Shown: positions 1-9,476, numbered from the stretch's first letter. The stretch is 64,000 nucleotides of DNA from Halostreptopolyspora alba (GCA_003725585.1 RJMB01000024.1:1-64000); one strand, 5' to 3'. A program made the numbers and translations. The notes: generated by a model from the sequence alone, not told the origin.

Positions 1-93
1 GCCGAGGCGAAGAAGGCGGCCATGGAGGCGGCCGGGATCCAGGTCGGCAAAACCCCCAGCGAGACGGCGAAGCTCATGCGGGGGCAGTTCTAG
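1..93 (+). CDS. sucD: Succinyl-CoA synthetase alpha subunit, C-terminal end (partial)
   Basis: Only the last 30 residues are in the window; the gene starts upstream. The reading frame is open from base 1 and ends in TAG at 91-93. The tail carries 'GKTPSETAKLM', the characteristic end of SucD proteins. SucD is the CoA- and NAD-type Rossmann subunit of succinyl-CoA synthetase, which makes succinate plus ATP/GTP in the TCA cycle. Finding it just before DUF6350, purN and purH matches the usual actinobacterial order. The call rests on this short tail plus context, so it is good but not absolute. Confidence 0.85.
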   Translation, partial: AEAKKAAMEAAGIQVGKTPSETAKLMRGQF

Positions 94-136
94 CGCACCC
101 GCGCGGAGCTGGTCAGCTCCGCTCTCGCCCCTCGGT

Positions 137-193
137 CCCTATCCCGGTTGAGTTCCGGTGCCCCGCGCGGACCGGAACTCAACCGGGATAGGG
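137..193 (+). terminator. Strong hairpin, probable sucD terminator
   Basis: A perfect 23-bp inverted repeat (137-159 and 171-193) with an 11-base loop lies 44 bases after the sucD stop. There is no U-tract, as is common for actinobacterial terminators. It most likely ends the sucCD transcript and separates it from the next gene. Confidence 0.75.
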
Positions 194-293
194 CCGGCCG
201 GTTATCGGAAGGCTCGCTTACCACATCCGACCACGGGCCGCGCGCCCGACACGCCCGGCTCCAAGGGGGCGCCGTGGGCGTGCTCCTGGGAGC

Positions 294-1844
294 ATGGGCG
301 GCGTGAGCGCGCCGACACGTCCCTCCGAGCCCCGCGGCAGACCCCGCGGCGGTGACCGTCCCCCGCGCGAAGCGCAGGAGGACCCCCCACGTTCGCTGTA
401 CACGGCGGGCGGGATAGCCGCGGCCTCGGCGTCCGGGATCGGCGTCGCGGTCCTCATGACGTTCACCGTCATCGGTTGGGTGGCCGCTCCTCACGGCACG
501 CTCGGCGAGGACATCGCGGACGTGTTCCGCACCACGGTCCAGGCGTGGCTCGTCGGCCACCTGGTCGGGTTCGCCATCCCCGGGGGACACGTGGCGATGC
601 TGCCCCTGGGGCTGGTGGTGCTGCCGGGGATACTGCTGTTCCGCTCGGGCCGGCGACTGGCGCGCAGCTGCGAGCTCTCCCGCCCGCCCCAGGCGTTCCG
701 TGCCGCGCTCGCCCTCGCCGGACCGTACGCGGCCATCTGCGGCACACTCGCGCTCGTGGGCCACACCGAAGCCGTCCGGCCCAGCATGGTGCAGGCGCTC
801 GTCGCCGGCTTCGTGCTGGCCTTCGTCGCGGGCGGGCTGGGGGCACTGCGTCAGGTGCTCCGGGACAGTCGGATCTCCGTCCGGCGGCTGCTGCGCCGGA
901 TGCCCTCCCGGGCCCGGTCGCTGCTCGTCGGCACACTCGGCGCCACCGGCGTACTACTGGTGGCCGGAGCGGGCCTGTTCGGTGTGGCGCTGGTGGTCGG
1001 GCTCGCCGACGTCGTCGCCATCACGCGGGAGCTCTCGCCGGGGATCGTCGGCGGCACCCTGCTCGTCGTCGGTCAGCTTCTCTACCTGCCCAACGCCGTC
1101 ATCTTCGGCACCTCCTACGCGGTGGGGCCGGGGTTCGCGATCGGTACCGACACCATGGTCGCGCCCACCGGTGTCGCGGTCGGCCCCGTGCCACTCTTCC
1201 CCGTGTTGGGGGCGCTGCCGGAGAACGGGGCGGTGCCCGCGTACTCGCTCGTCGTCCTCGCCGCCCCCTTCCTCGCGGGAGCCACCGGTGGGGTGCTCAC
1301 CCAGCGCAGCATGCCCGCCGCGGCCAGCGAGTCCGTGCCGCTGTGGGGCCTGGCCTGCGGGGCGACGACCGGTCTGGTGTTCGCGGTGTTCGCGGCGCTG
1401 GCCGGCGGCCCACTGGGGGCCGAGCGGCTCACCGAAGTGGGCCCCTCCCCCTGGCAGGTGGGAGTGGCCACCGCGCTGGAAGTGGGTGTCACCGCGGCGC
1501 TCGCGGCCTGGGTGTCCAGCTGGTGGCACTACCGCCGTGCTCGCTTGGCCGCGGCCGATCCGCCCGAGGCGGACACGCGTGACGGCGAGCCGGTTGAACC
1601 GGAGGCGGCCCCGGTGACGGGATCCGCTGGTGGGCGCGGCCCTGGCCGGCGCTGGCCGCGGCTACCGTCGTGGCGTCCACGGCTCCCGGCGCCGCGCGGG
1701 AGACGCCTTGGTCCGGGCGCCGACGACGCCGACGACGAGGACGCCGCGGAGCTGTTCGGAATCAGCTACGAGGCCGTGCCCGGTGCCGACGGCGCCGATG
1801 ATCCGGGGCCGGCCGCTCCCGAGGCCCCGAAGGGCCGGGACTGA
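294..1844 (+). CDS. DUF6350 multi-pass membrane protein
   Basis: A 516-residue polytopic membrane protein with about ten hydrophobic segments between residues 40 and 410, starting with a basic, Arg/Pro-rich cytoplasmic N-terminus. The last ~90 residues are hydrophilic, rich in Asp, Glu, Pro and Gly, and probably cytoplasmic. Position between sucD and purN and the overall hydrophobic profile match the actinobacterial family DUF6350, for which some members are described as cell-division/permeability membrane proteins (PerM-like). No catalytic motif is visible. The ATG at 294 is the first plausible start after the sucD hairpin; no convincing Shine-Dalgarno sequence precedes it, so the start could be somewhat downstream. 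Function is unknown beyond the family assignment. Confidence 0.75.
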   Translation: MGGVSAPTRPSEPRGRPRGGDRPPREAQEDPPRSLYTAGGIAAASASGIGVAVLMTFTVIGWVAAPHGTLGEDIADVFRTTVQAWLVGHLVGFAIPGGHVAMLPLGLVVLPGILLFRSGRRLARSCELSRPPQAFRAALALAGPYAAICGTLALVGHTEAVRPSMVQALVAGFVLAFVAGGLGALRQVLRDSRISVRRLLRRMPSRARSLLVGTLGATGVLLVAGAGLFGVALVVGLADVVAITRELSPGIVGGTLLVVGQLLYLPNAVIFGTSYAVGPGFAIGTDTMVAPTGVAVGPVPLFPVLGALPENGAVPAYSLVVLAAPFLAGATGGVLTQRSMPAAASESVPLWGLACGATTGLVFAVFAALAGGPLGAERLTEVGPSPWQVGVATALEVGVTAALAAWVSSWWHYRRARLAAADPPEADTRDGEPVEPEAAPVTGSAGGRGPGRRWPRLPSWRPRLPAPRGRRLGPGADDADDEDAAELFGISYEAVPGADGADDPGPAAPEAPKGRD

Positions 1845-1884
1845 GCACGCCCGCGGCGCCGCTCGGTGGTGGCCGGCGCCGTGG

Positions 1885-2295
1885 TCACGCGGGGAAGGGG
1901 ACGTATCTCTCGGGTAGCCCGGAGCGTTCCGAGATGGTCTCGCGAACCGTTTCGACGCAGCTCTCCTGCGAACTCACGGTGTGAGCCTGGGCGGAGCACT
2001 CCTGGTAGGCGGTGATCTCGTTCCAGAACACCGCGTACCCGGCCAACAGGAGGGCCGAGAAACCGATGCCGGCCCAGCCCAGCACCATGCTCATGAGTGC
2101 CCCCGGAGCGGGAACCTCGCGCTCCCGTGCGGCGCGGCGGGCGCGCCACCCCTGGGAGATGCCCACGACGGAGAGCAGCGCCCCGAACGGTGGGAGGAGC
2201 AGCCCCGCGGCGGAGAAGAGGAGTCCCCACAGGCCGCCTCGTTCCACGGTGGGCTGCTGGCCCTCGGTACGCGGCTCGGTGGGCTCCTTGGTCAC
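1885..2295 (-). CDS. Small two-helix membrane protein (DUF4190-like)
   Basis: A 136-residue protein with a charged N-terminus (~20 residues), a first hydrophobic segment at about 22-47, a short basic loop, a second at about 67-92, and a 45-residue polar tail containing two cysteines. The first helix is followed by a Gly-rich turn and 'RARRAARERE', the layout seen in DUF4190-type small membrane proteins. The GTG start at 2295 is well supported: AAGGAG lies 5-6 bases upstream on the minus strand. It converges with the DUF6350 gene and is transcribed away from purN. No function can be assigned. Confidence 0.65.
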   Translation of the reverse strand: MTKEPTEPRTEGQQPTVERGGLWGLLFSAAGLLLPPFGALLSVVGISQGWRARRAAREREVPAPGALMSMVLGWAGIGFSALLLAGYAVFWNEITAYQECSAQAHTVSSQESCVETVRETISERSGLPERYVPFPA

Positions 2296-2839
2296 GAAAT
2301 CTCCTTAGCAGCGATCGTGAGCGGCGTGTCCCGAGGGTGGGGCGCCCCGGGGCGCCCCGGGGCGTGTCCGCGTCCCGATGGTTCCTCTTGGGACAGACGC
2401 TACCTGTATTCCGCGAGAGTACTCCGGCCTTCGGGCGGGAGGGGAATCGCATGTCTGGTGTGTGGTGGAGGAGTCGCTGTCCGCGACGACCAAGCGGACG
2501 TAACTGGAAAACGGTAGCTCGCCGCCGGACGGGTGGAGGGGATGACCGCCCGGTGGAGCGACCGGCGCTCACGCTGGCGCGGGCCGATGAGGCGGGAACC
2601 AGCGGGGTCCGTGAGGCGCTGTGCGCCCACAACCGTGAGGCTGGGCAATCCCCGGAGTTCGTTCGGGAGGACGTCGACGGGCCAGATAGAGTGACGACTC
2701 GGATGGGGCCGCGGGCCGTACCGCGGCCCGGGCTGGGGGGTCCCCGACTTCGGATGCCGCGCGTGCACGCCGTACTCTCCGGGGAGGAGACGGGAGCGCA
2801 CGCGTTTCCGTCGCGTTTCTCTGTGGAGGAGGAAGCACT
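2296..2839. other. 544-bp divergent intergenic region before purN
   Basis: No convincing gene is visible. It holds the leader of the minus-strand membrane protein, a tandem GC palindrome at 2338-2364 (two and a half copies of GGGGCGCCCC), and a 9-bp hairpin at 2706-2714/2721-2729 that would sit in the purN leader. A TAGAGT hexamer near 2687 could be a -10 element for purN, but no clear -35 was seen. Confidence 0.5.
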
Positions 2840-3493
2840 CTGTCGGCGCGAGTAGTCGTCCTCGTCTCCGGGGCGGGGAGCACCATGGCGGCGCTGCTGG
2901 ACGCGGCCGCCGACCCGGACCACGGCGCCTCCGTCGTCGCCGTGGGGGCCGACCGCGAGGGGACGGGCGGGATCGCCCGCGCGCGGCGGGCCGGTGTGCC
3001 CACGTTCGTGACACCTTTCGCCGACTACTCCGACCGTGGCCGGTGGAACGCCGCGCTCACGGATGACATCGCCCGTTTCGAGCCCGATCTCGTGGTCTCG
3101 GCCGGCTTCATGCGGCTGCTGGGTCCCGAGGTGCTGAGCCGGTACACCGTCGTCAACACCCATCCGGCGCTGCTGCCGGCGTTCCCGGGAGCGCGCGCGG
3201 TACGCGACGCGCTCGACTACGGCGTGAAGGTCACGGGCGCCACCGTGCACTTCGTCGACGACGGGGTGGACACCGGTCCGGTCATCGACCAGGCGACGGT
3301 GCGGGTGGCCCCCGACGACGATGTCGACACGTTGCACGAGCGCATAAAGACGGTGGAACGGCGCATGCTGGTCGAGGTCGTGGACAGGCTCGCCCGCGGC
3401 GGGTGGACGGTCGTCGACCGGCACGTGCGACTCGAACCCCACCAGCCCGGAGCATCCCACCAGCCCGGCTACGTGACGAAGGAGAACCGGTGA
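2840..3493 (+). CDS. purN: Phosphoribosylglycinamide formyltransferase
   Basis: Transfers a formyl group from 10-formyl-THF to GAR in purine synthesis. The first in-frame ATG (2885) would cut off the first beta strand and half of the glycine-rich loop. Extending upstream restores '[13 protein letters not shown]', and the only start candidate is CTG at 2840, placed 7 bases after a strong GGAGGAGG. I therefore use CTG, giving 217 residues, the usual family length. The catalytic set is present: Asn106 and His108 in 'NTHPALLP' and Asp140/141 in 'DDGVDTGP'. The stop overlaps the purH start by four bases, so the two are translationally coupled. The role is confident; the unusual start codon is inference. 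Confidence 0.92.
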   Translation: MSARVVVLVSGAGSTMAALLDAAADPDHGASVVAVGADREGTGGIARARRAGVPTFVTPFADYSDRGRWNAALTDDIARFEPDLVVSAGFMRLLGPEVLSRYTVVNTHPALLPAFPGARAVRDALDYGVKVTGATVHFVDDGVDTGPVIDQATVRVAPDDDVDTLHERIKTVERRMLVEVVDRLARGGWTVVDRHVRLEPHQPGASHQPGYVTKENR

Positions 3494-5058
3494 GCCAGCA
3501 GGCCATTCGGCGTGCGCTGATCAGTGTTTACGACAAGACCGGGCTCGAGGAGCTCGGTTACGGGCTGGCGGAGGCCGGCGTCGAGATCGTCTCCACGGGG
3601 TCCACCGCGGCCCGGCTGCGGGAGGTCGACGTTCCCGTGACGCCGGTCGAGGACGTCACCGGCTTCCCGGAGTGCCTGGACGGCCGGGTCAAGACCCTGC
3701 ACCCGAACGTGCACGCGGGCCTGCTGGCCGACCGCACCCGCCCCGAGCACCAGAGCGCGCTCGACGACCTGGGAATCGCCCCCTTCGACCTGGTCGTGGT
3801 CAACCTGTACCCGTTCCAGGAGGCCGTGGCTTCGGGGGCGCCACCCGAGGAGTGTGTCGAGAAGATCGACATCGGTGGGCCCGCGATGGTGCGCGCGTCG
3901 GCCAAGAACCACGCCAGCGTCGCCGTCGTCACCGACCCCTCGAGCTACGACGACGTCCTCGAGGCGGTGCGCGCGGGTGGTTTCACCATGGAACAGCGCA
4001 AGCGGCTGGCCGCGATGGCCTACGCGCACACCGCCAGCTACGACGCCGCCGTGTCGACCTGGTTCGCCACGCGGTACGCCCCCGACGAGGTGGCCGAGCG
4101 GACCGGCTGGCCCGACTTCTACGCCACCGCCCACGAGCGTGCCACCACACTGCGCTACGGGGAGAACCCGCACCAGGACGCCGCGCTGTACCGGGTCGAC
4201 GACCCGTCGGGCCCCGGCCTGGCGGGCGCCGAGCAGCTGCACGGCAAGGAGATGTCCTACAACAACTACGTCGACAGCGACGCCGCGCTGCGGGCCGCCT
4301 ACGACTTCTCCGAGCCGTGTGTGGCCATCATCAAGCACGCCAACCCGTGCGGCATCGCCGTGGGCGACGACATCGCCGAAGCGCACCGCAAGGCGCACGC
4401 CTGCGACTCCGTGTCGGCGTTCGGTGGGGTCATCGCGACCAACCGTCCGGTGAGCGTGGCGATGGCCGAACAGGTCGCCGAGATCTTCACCGAGGTGCTG
4501 GCCGCTCCCGGGTTCGAGCCAGGGGCGGTGGAGGTCCTGACCCGCAAGAAGAACATCCGGCTGTTGGTCGTGCGGCCGCCGGAGCGCGGCGGGCGGGCCG
4601 AGACGCACGGGATCAGCGGTGGTGTGCTGCTGCAGGCCAGTGACCGGATCGACGCCGCGGGAGACGACCCGGCGTCGTGGGAGCTGCGCGCGGGACCCGC
4701 CGCTGACGACGCGACCCTGGCGGATCTGGCGTTCGCCTGGCGGGCAGTGCGTTCGGTGAAATCCAATGCGATCCTGCTGTCTGTGGATCGCGCGACCGTG
4801 GGGGTCGGAATGGGCCAGGTCAACCGGGTCGATTCCGCGCGCCTCGCTGTCACGCGTGCCGGAGACCGGGTCCGGGGCGCGGTCGCGGCCAGCGACGCGT
4901 TCTTCCCGTTCCCCGACGGCCTCGAGGTCCTGACGGAGGCGGGCGTGCGGGCCGTGGTCCAGCCGGGCGGTTCCGTCCGCGATGACGAGGTCGTCGCGGC
5001 CGCGGAACGCGCCGGAGTGGCCATGTATCTCACGGGTACCCGGCACTTCTTCCACTAG
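3490..5058 (+). CDS. purH: AICAR transformylase / IMP cyclohydrolase
   Basis: Bifunctional enzyme catalysing the last two steps of IMP synthesis. The GTG at 3490 overlaps the purN TGA (GTGA), follows AAGGAGAACC and yields 522 residues, the normal length. The N-terminal ~140 residues form the MGS-like IMP cyclohydrolase domain ('[10 protein letters not shown]', 'STGSTA', '[12 protein letters not shown]'). The rest is the AICAR formyltransferase domain, with the Lys282-His283 catalytic pair in 'IIKHANPCG' and the ending '[10 protein letters not shown]'. It uses the 10-formyl-THF pool that the following folD gene helps supply. No anomaly seen. Confidence 0.97.
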   Translation: MSQQAIRRALISVYDKTGLEELGYGLAEAGVEIVSTGSTAARLREVDVPVTPVEDVTGFPECLDGRVKTLHPNVHAGLLADRTRPEHQSALDDLGIAPFDLVVVNLYPFQEAVASGAPPEECVEKIDIGGPAMVRASAKNHASVAVVTDPSSYDDVLEAVRAGGFTMEQRKRLAAMAYAHTASYDAAVSTWFATRYAPDEVAERTGWPDFYATAHERATTLRYGENPHQDAALYRVDDPSGPGLAGAEQLHGKEMSYNNYVDSDAALRAAYDFSEPCVAIIKHANPCGIAVGDDIAEAHRKAHACDSVSAFGGVIATNRPVSVAMAEQVAEIFTEVLAAPGFEPGAVEVLTRKKNIRLLVVRPPERGGRAETHGISGGVLLQASDRIDAAGDDPASWELRAGPAADDATLADLAFAWRAVRSVKSNAILLSVDRATVGVGMGQVNRVDSARLAVTRAGDRVRGAVAASDAFFPFPDGLEVLTEAGVRAVVQPGGSVRDDEVVAAAERAGVAMYLTGTRHFFH

Positions 5059-5092
5059 CAGCCACTCCAACGCACACAAGGGACGGGACGCA

Positions 5093-5947
5093 GTGAGCGC
5101 ACAGATCCTCGATGGCAAGGGCACCGCGAAGGCGATCCGGGCCGAGCTCAGCGAACGCGTGACCGCGCTGCGGGCCAAGGGCGTCGTGCCCGGCCTGGGT
5201 ACGGTCCTGGTCGGGGACGACCCCGGCAGCCACACCTATGTCTCCGGCAAGCACCGGGACTGCGCCGAGATCGGGATCGAGAGCATCCGCCGGGACCTGC
5301 CCGCCACGGCCAGCCAGGCCGACGTCGAGAACACCATCGCCGAGCTGAACGACGACCCCAACTGCACGGGCTACATCGTCCAGCTCCCGCTGCCCAGCGG
5401 CCTGGACGAGAACCGGGCGCTGGGACTCATCGACCCGAACAAGGACGCCGACGGCCTGCAGCCGGCGAACCTGGGGCGGTTGGTGCTCATGCAGGAGGCC
5501 CCGCTGCCGTGCACCCCACGGGGAATCATCGAGCTGCTCTCCCGCTACGACATTCCGCTCAAGGGCGCGGAGGTGGTCGTCGTGGGCCGAGGGGTGACGG
5601 TCGGTCGCCCCCTCGGGCTGCTGCTGACCCGGCGCAGTGAGAACGCCACCGTCACCCTGTGCCACACGGGCACCCGCGACCTGGCCGCGCACACCCGCGA
5701 GGCCGACATCGTCGTGGCGGGCGCCGGTGTGCCTGGCCTGGTCACCAAGGAGATGGTCAAGCCCGGGGCGGCCGTGCTGGACGTCGGGGTCTCGCGCACC
5801 GAGGACGGTCTCGCGGGCGATGTCGCGACGGACGTGCGCGAGGTCGCCGGCTACGTGTCGCCGAACCCCGGCGGGGTCGGTCCGATGACCCGGGCGATGC
5901 TGATGGTCAATGTCGTGGAGGCGGCCGAGCGACAGGTCGGCCAGTGA
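5093..5947 (+). CDS. folD: Methylenetetrahydrofolate dehydrogenase / cyclohydrolase
   Basis: Makes 10-formyl-THF from 5,10-methylene-THF, feeding PurN and PurH just upstream. The start is GTG at 5093 (MSAQILDG), preceded by AAGGGACGGG; upstream ATGs in this frame lie inside purH. At 284 residues it is full length. The YxxxK catalytic motif is Tyr49-Lys53 ('YVSGK'), 'QLPLP' is present, and the NADP-binding domain carries '[14 protein letters not shown]'. The protein ends '[14 protein letters not shown]...', typical of FolD. A perfect terminator follows, closing the purN-purH-folD unit. Confidence 0.96.
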   Translation: MSAQILDGKGTAKAIRAELSERVTALRAKGVVPGLGTVLVGDDPGSHTYVSGKHRDCAEIGIESIRRDLPATASQADVENTIAELNDDPNCTGYIVQLPLPSGLDENRALGLIDPNKDADGLQPANLGRLVLMQEAPLPCTPRGIIELLSRYDIPLKGAEVVVVGRGVTVGRPLGLLLTRRSENATVTLCHTGTRDLAAHTREADIVVAGAGVPGLVTKEMVKPGAAVLDVGVSRTEDGLAGDVATDVREVAGYVSPNPGGVGPMTRAMLMVNVVEAAERQVGQ

Positions 5948-5952
5948 CGTCT

Positions 5953-5983
5953 GGCCCGCCCGCGCTCTGAGCGCGGGCGGGCC
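5953..5983 (+). terminator. folD terminator hairpin
   Basis: A perfect 14-bp GC-only stem (5953-5966 with 5970-5983) and a 3-base loop begin five bases after the folD stop. Because the neighbour on the other strand ends at 6043, the same hairpin may also stop that transcript. Confidence 0.85.
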
Positions 5984-6042
5984 CACGGACGTGGCCGCTC
6001 CCCCGGGGCGGTGGGTGGAGCCGCCGAAGGTGGGCTCGTGGC

Positions 6043-6648
6043 TCAGCTCGCCTTGTACTCGTGGCTGGGGAGCGGCATGGGGCGCACCAGCCCCAGGGCC
6101 ACGACCTCGTTGGCCAGGCGAGTGCGGCGGTTGGCGCCTTCGGGGACGCGGAACTTCTGGTAGAGGCGGAGTAGGTGCTGTTTGACGGCGGCTTCGGTGA
6201 CGACCAGGTCCTCGGCGATGTCGCGCGCGGTCGCGGGCGACACGAACGCCTCGTCGGAGAGCGCGGGACGGCACAGGGACGTCAGCACGTCGAGCTCGCG
6301 TCGGGTCAGCTCCGGGGCGGCACCCCTGCGCAGTTCGACGTCGGGGGTGATCTCCTCCTGGGGCAGTCCGCCGGTCTTACACCGGGCGGCCCCGAAGCTG
6401 ACGATGTCGCCCTCGTCGAGGACCCGGCGGGCGATGGGGCGACCGTTGACCCTGGTGCCGTTGCGGGAGAGGCCGAGGTCGACGACATAGACGTAGGGCC
6501 CGCGGCGCACGAGCTCGGCGTGGAGCTGTGAGACGCTCGAGTCGCCGAGTTGGATGTCGGCGCCGTTTCCGCGGCCGACCGTGGTCACCTCGGCGTTCAG
6601 TGGCATTATGTCCCCGCTCTCCTCGACCCGGAGGTAGGGCCCGTCCAC
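6043..6648 (-). CDS. FHA-domain protein with C-terminal helix-turn-helix
   Basis: A 201-residue protein. Residues ~5-105 form an FHA phosphothreonine-binding domain, with the hallmarks 'TVGRGNGADIQL', 'SVSQLHAELV' and 'GLSRNGTRVNGRPI'. Residues ~115-195 resemble a LuxR/sigma-region-4 type helix-turn-helix ('LTRRELDVLTSLCRPAL', 'DLVVTEAAVKQHLLRLYQKF'). This suggests a regulator that reads Ser/Thr kinase phosphorylation and binds DNA or RNA polymerase; no kinase gene is nearby. I chose GTG 6648 because GGAGGA sits 6 bases upstream and it begins just before the FHA fold. An ATG at 6762 would add 38 low-complexity residues and is also possible, since it has GAGGA ~9 bases upstream. Confidence 0.85.
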   Translation of the reverse strand: MDGPYLRVEESGDIMPLNAEVTTVGRGNGADIQLGDSSVSQLHAELVRRGPYVYVVDLGLSRNGTRVNGRPIARRVLDEGDIVSFGAARCKTGGLPQEEITPDVELRRGAAPELTRRELDVLTSLCRPALSDEAFVSPATARDIAEDLVVTEAAVKQHLLRLYQKFRVPEGANRRTRLANEVVALGLVRPMPLPSHEYKAS

Positions 6649-6777
6649 GGTAGTTCCTCCCGGAGTGGGGCGTGGCCGATGAGAGACTTCGCGACGGGGC
6701 GTGACAGGGTGCTTGTTACTGGGGGTGGCTCGGTTGCTGGGCGCTGACTGAGTGGGGGTCATATCGGACTGTCCTCG

Positions 6778-6821
6778 CTCACCGTGGCACTCATCTCATG
6801 TCGGGTTACCCGAACGGTGAG
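6778..6821. promoter_or_regulatory. Nested inverted repeat upstream of the FHA-HTH gene
   Basis: CTCACCGT (6778-6785) is matched by ACGGTGAG (6814-6821), and a perfect 13-base palindrome TCGGGTTACCCGA (6801-6813) touches the right arm. It lies just upstream of the minus-strand regulator gene, a natural place for an operator, possibly autoregulatory. This is inference from symmetry and position only. The rest of 6822-7139 shows no gene. Confidence 0.4.
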
Positions 6822-7139
6822 ATTTCTACGCGCTCACTCATGAGCCAGGCGGATGTCTCGGCCGGGTTGCGGTGAATGCGTCGAATGGGGGCAGACTGAC
6901 GATCAGCGGCGTGTCATCCGATTCGATGGGGAAGGGGGCGTCGAGGGGGATCGGGTTAACTACAATGAGTGTGGCTGTGGCCAGTGAGGATGTCGAGTTA
7001 CACAAAGTCCGCTCGGCCGTTGGCCTCGCGGGCGTCTCGGTTCCGGTCCGGAGTCCGCGGGTGCGTCCGGACCACGGTTCGACGTATCCGCCCATACGGT
7101 CGGAACTCGGGATACGGACCGCATAACGCGAGGTTTACG

Positions 7140-7511
7140 GTGAGCCAGAACGCGGTGGAGGCAGCGGTAGCACCCCACTCACGCTCATCCGGCGAGGAAG
7201 CCGGGGGGGAGGGCGGAGACCGCCCGGAGCCCCCCGCGGCGGCCCCCGGGTGGCTGTCCCAGGTCCCTTACTTTCTCGTGCTCGCCACCATGGCGGCGGG
7301 GATCGTCATCGTCGCGGCGGCGCACTTCAAGCGTGGGCCCGCGCTGATCGCCGGCGCCCTGCTTCTGGGCGCGGCGTTTCGCGCCTTCCTCCCCCCGGAC
7401 AAGATCGGCATGCTCGCGGTTCGGAGCCGGTGGATGGACGTCATCACGCTGAGCACAATGGCCGTGCTGCTGATCGTGTTGGCGTGGGTGGCGCCGCAAC
7501 TGTCCGAATAG
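7140..7511 (+). CDS. DUF3017 membrane protein
   Basis: A 123-residue protein: a polar ~40-residue N-terminus, then three hydrophobic segments (about 42-62, 68-82 and 97-118) with 'FRAFLPPDKIGMLAVRSRW' between the second and third. This pattern and the position near folD and icd match DUF3017, an uncharacterised actinobacterial family. The start is GTG 7140 (MSQNAVEA) with GAGG six bases upstream; a longer reading from ATG 6969 would add an implausible non-hydrophobic extension across the intergenic region. In Streptomyces relatives mdh usually lies between this gene and icd; it is absent here. Confidence 0.8.
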   Translation: MSQNAVEAAVAPHSRSSGEEAGGEGGDRPEPPAAAPGWLSQVPYFLVLATMAAGIVIVAAAHFKRGPALIAGALLLGAAFRAFLPPDKIGMLAVRSRWMDVITLSTMAVLLIVLAWVAPQLSE

Positions 7512-7907
7512 GCGTCTATTAAGCTTGATATCGAGATACCACGAACGATTCGATCCACGGAGCGCCGGTGCTTCCGACGACGAGCCGGTGTGCCCGGCTC
7601 GCTCCCGGGCGGATCGGGGCTTCGCGGCACGCTCATGGGGTGCGAGGCATCAGCCGACGTACACGCGCACGCTGACACGCCACTGCACTGCCTCGATACG
7701 TACACGGAGACATACAGCACAACCGCCGAGAGCGCGACGCCGGACACGGCGGCCGTAGGCGGGCGCGGTGACCGTGGCCAGTCACACGGTCTCGGCGAGC
7801 GCCAGCGGCCATGGGCCACCTGACCGGCGGTCGACACCCGACGCGTTCGTGGCACGGCCTCGAGCCGCACAACGGCTAGCCGAGACGAAGGGACAGCCAC
7901 TCAAGCC
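7512..7907. other. 396-bp intergenic region before icd, no gene seen
   Basis: No reading frame here shows plausible composition, start signal or recognisable motif. It presumably holds the icd promoter. No relic of malate dehydrogenase was recognised in any frame. Confidence 0.5.
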
Positions 7908-9125
7908 ATGGCCAAGATCAAGGTCGAGAACCCCGTAGTAGAGCTCGACGGTGACGAGATGACCCGGATCATCTGGTCCTTCATCAAGGACCGGCTGATC
8001 CTGCCGTACCTCGACATTGACCTGAAGTACTACGACCTGGGGATAGAGGAGCGTGACCGCACCGACGACCAGGTGACGGTGGACGCCGCCAACGCCATCA
8101 AACAGTACGGGGCGGGTGTCAAGTGCGCCACCATCACGCCCGACGAGGCCCGGGTCGAGGAGTTCGGCCTGAAGCGGATGTGGCGGTCGCCCAACGGCAC
8201 GATCCGCAACATTCTCGGTGGTGTGGTCTTCCGCGAACCGATCATCTGCGAGAACGTGCCGCGACTGGTCCCGGGATGGACCAAGCCGATCATCATCGGC
8301 CGGCACGCGCACGCCGACCAGTACCGGGCCAGTGACTTCAAGGTCCCCGGTCCCGGCACCGTGACGATTACCTACACGCCCGAGGACGGCGGCGAACCCA
8401 TCGAGATGGAGGTGGCCAGCTTCCCCGAGGGCGGCGGCGTCGCCATGGGGATGTACAACTACCGTTTCTCCATCGAGAACTTCGCCCGGGCCAGCTTCAA
8501 CTACGGCTTGGACCGCGGCCTTCCGGTGTACATGTCCACCAAGAACACGATCCTCAAGGCGTACGACGGCATGTTCAAGGACGTGTTCGAGGAGATCTAC
8601 GAGAACGAGTTCAAGGAGAGGTTCGAGGCCGCCGGCATCACCTACGAGCACCGGCTGATCGACGACATGGTCGCTGCCGCCCTCAAGTGGGAGGGCGGAT
8701 ACGTCTGGGCCACCAAGAACTACGACGGTGACGTCCAGTCCGACACAGTGGCGCAGGGCTTCGGCTCGCTCGGCCTGATGACCTCGGTGCTGCGCACCGC
8801 CGACGGCGGCACGGTCGAGGCCGAGGCCGCGCACGGCACGGTCACCCGGCACTACCGCCAGCACCAGCAGGGCAAGTCGACCTCGACCAACCCGATCGCC
8901 TCCATCTTCGCCTGGACCCGAGGGTTGGAACACCGCGGCAAGCTGGACAACACGCCCGCTGTCCGGGAGTTCGCGAACACGCTCGAGGACGTCGTCATCA
9001 AGAGCGTCGAGGGCGGCCAGATGACCAAGGACCTCGCTCTGCTGATCGGCGGGGACCAGGGCTGGCTGACCACCGAGGAGTTCCTCGCGGTTCTGGACGA
9101 GAACCTGCAGAAGCGCCTGGCCTGA
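7908..9125 (+). CDS. icd: NADP-dependent isocitrate dehydrogenase (dimeric type)
   Basis: Oxidatively decarboxylates isocitrate to 2-oxoglutarate in the TCA cycle. The 405-residue length and the N-terminus '[19 protein letters not shown]' identify the homodimeric, eukaryote-like class rather than the ~740-residue monomeric IDH found in many other actinobacteria. Substrate-binding features visible are '[13 protein letters not shown]' and 'DDMVAAALK'; the NADP-binding stretch contains '[12 protein letters not shown]'. The start ATG follows a purine-rich GAAGGGACAG. It is followed by a hairpin and appears to be a single-gene unit. Confidence 0.96.
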   Translation: MAKIKVENPVVELDGDEMTRIIWSFIKDRLILPYLDIDLKYYDLGIEERDRTDDQVTVDAANAIKQYGAGVKCATITPDEARVEEFGLKRMWRSPNGTIRNILGGVVFREPIICENVPRLVPGWTKPIIIGRHAHADQYRASDFKVPGPGTVTITYTPEDGGEPIEMEVASFPEGGGVAMGMYNYRFSIENFARASFNYGLDRGLPVYMSTKNTILKAYDGMFKDVFEEIYENEFKERFEAAGITYEHRLIDDMVAAALKWEGGYVWATKNYDGDVQSDTVAQGFGSLGLMTSVLRTADGGTVEAEAAHGTVTRHYRQHQQGKSTSTNPIASIFAWTRGLEHRGKLDNTPAVREFANTLEDVVIKSVEGGQMTKDLALLIGGDQGWLTTEEFLAVLDENLQKRLA

Positions 9126-9146
9126 GAGGCGCGGGCGCTGGGGTGC

Positions 9147-9178
9147 GGGCCGTCTCGCCCTCGCGGCGGAGACGGCCC
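9147..9178 (+). terminator. icd terminator hairpin
   Basis: GGGCCGTCTC (9147-9156) pairs perfectly with GAGACGGCCC (9169-9178) around a 12-base GC-rich loop, 21 bases after the icd stop. Confidence 0.75.
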
Positions 9179-9441
9179 GTCCCAGTTTCGTGGAATCGGC
9201 CCCACAGCGGCGGCCGCGATGGCAGTATGGCCTTGTCGGTGCGGACAGTGGTCAGCCGTTACCGTGCGGAATGCGGCGTAGAGCACCGCGATGTCGTTCG
9301 CGTGTTTTGCGAACATTGCCTAAATTGGGGGAAGATTCCGGGTTGGGACTTTGGTCGCTACCCGGTCACCGGACCATCGAGACTGACGTGCCGGCCACGC
9401 GCCCGCTGGGGGGTAGGCGCGCGCGGTGCGGAACGTCAAGA

Positions 9442-9476
9442 GAAGGGCCCACCACCGGCGAGGTGGTGGGCCCTTC
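9442..9476 (-). terminator. Terminator of the LCP gene
   Basis: A perfect 15-bp stem (9442-9456 with 9462-9476) and 5-base loop lie about 40 bases beyond the minus-strand LCP stop. The interval 9179-9441 between the two terminators contains no gene that I can support. Confidence 0.8.

Noticed and set aside
2706-2729. Hairpin in the purN leader as a purine riboswitch
   Set aside because: A single 9-bp GC stem without the conserved three-way junction of purine riboswitches.
1766-3460. 564-codon minus-strand frame
   Set aside because: Runs antisense to purN and through the small membrane protein in another frame; typical shadow in GC-rich DNA.
6838-7095. 85-codon minus-strand frame upstream of DUF3017
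   Set aside because: No start signal or family similarity; lies in a regulatory interval.
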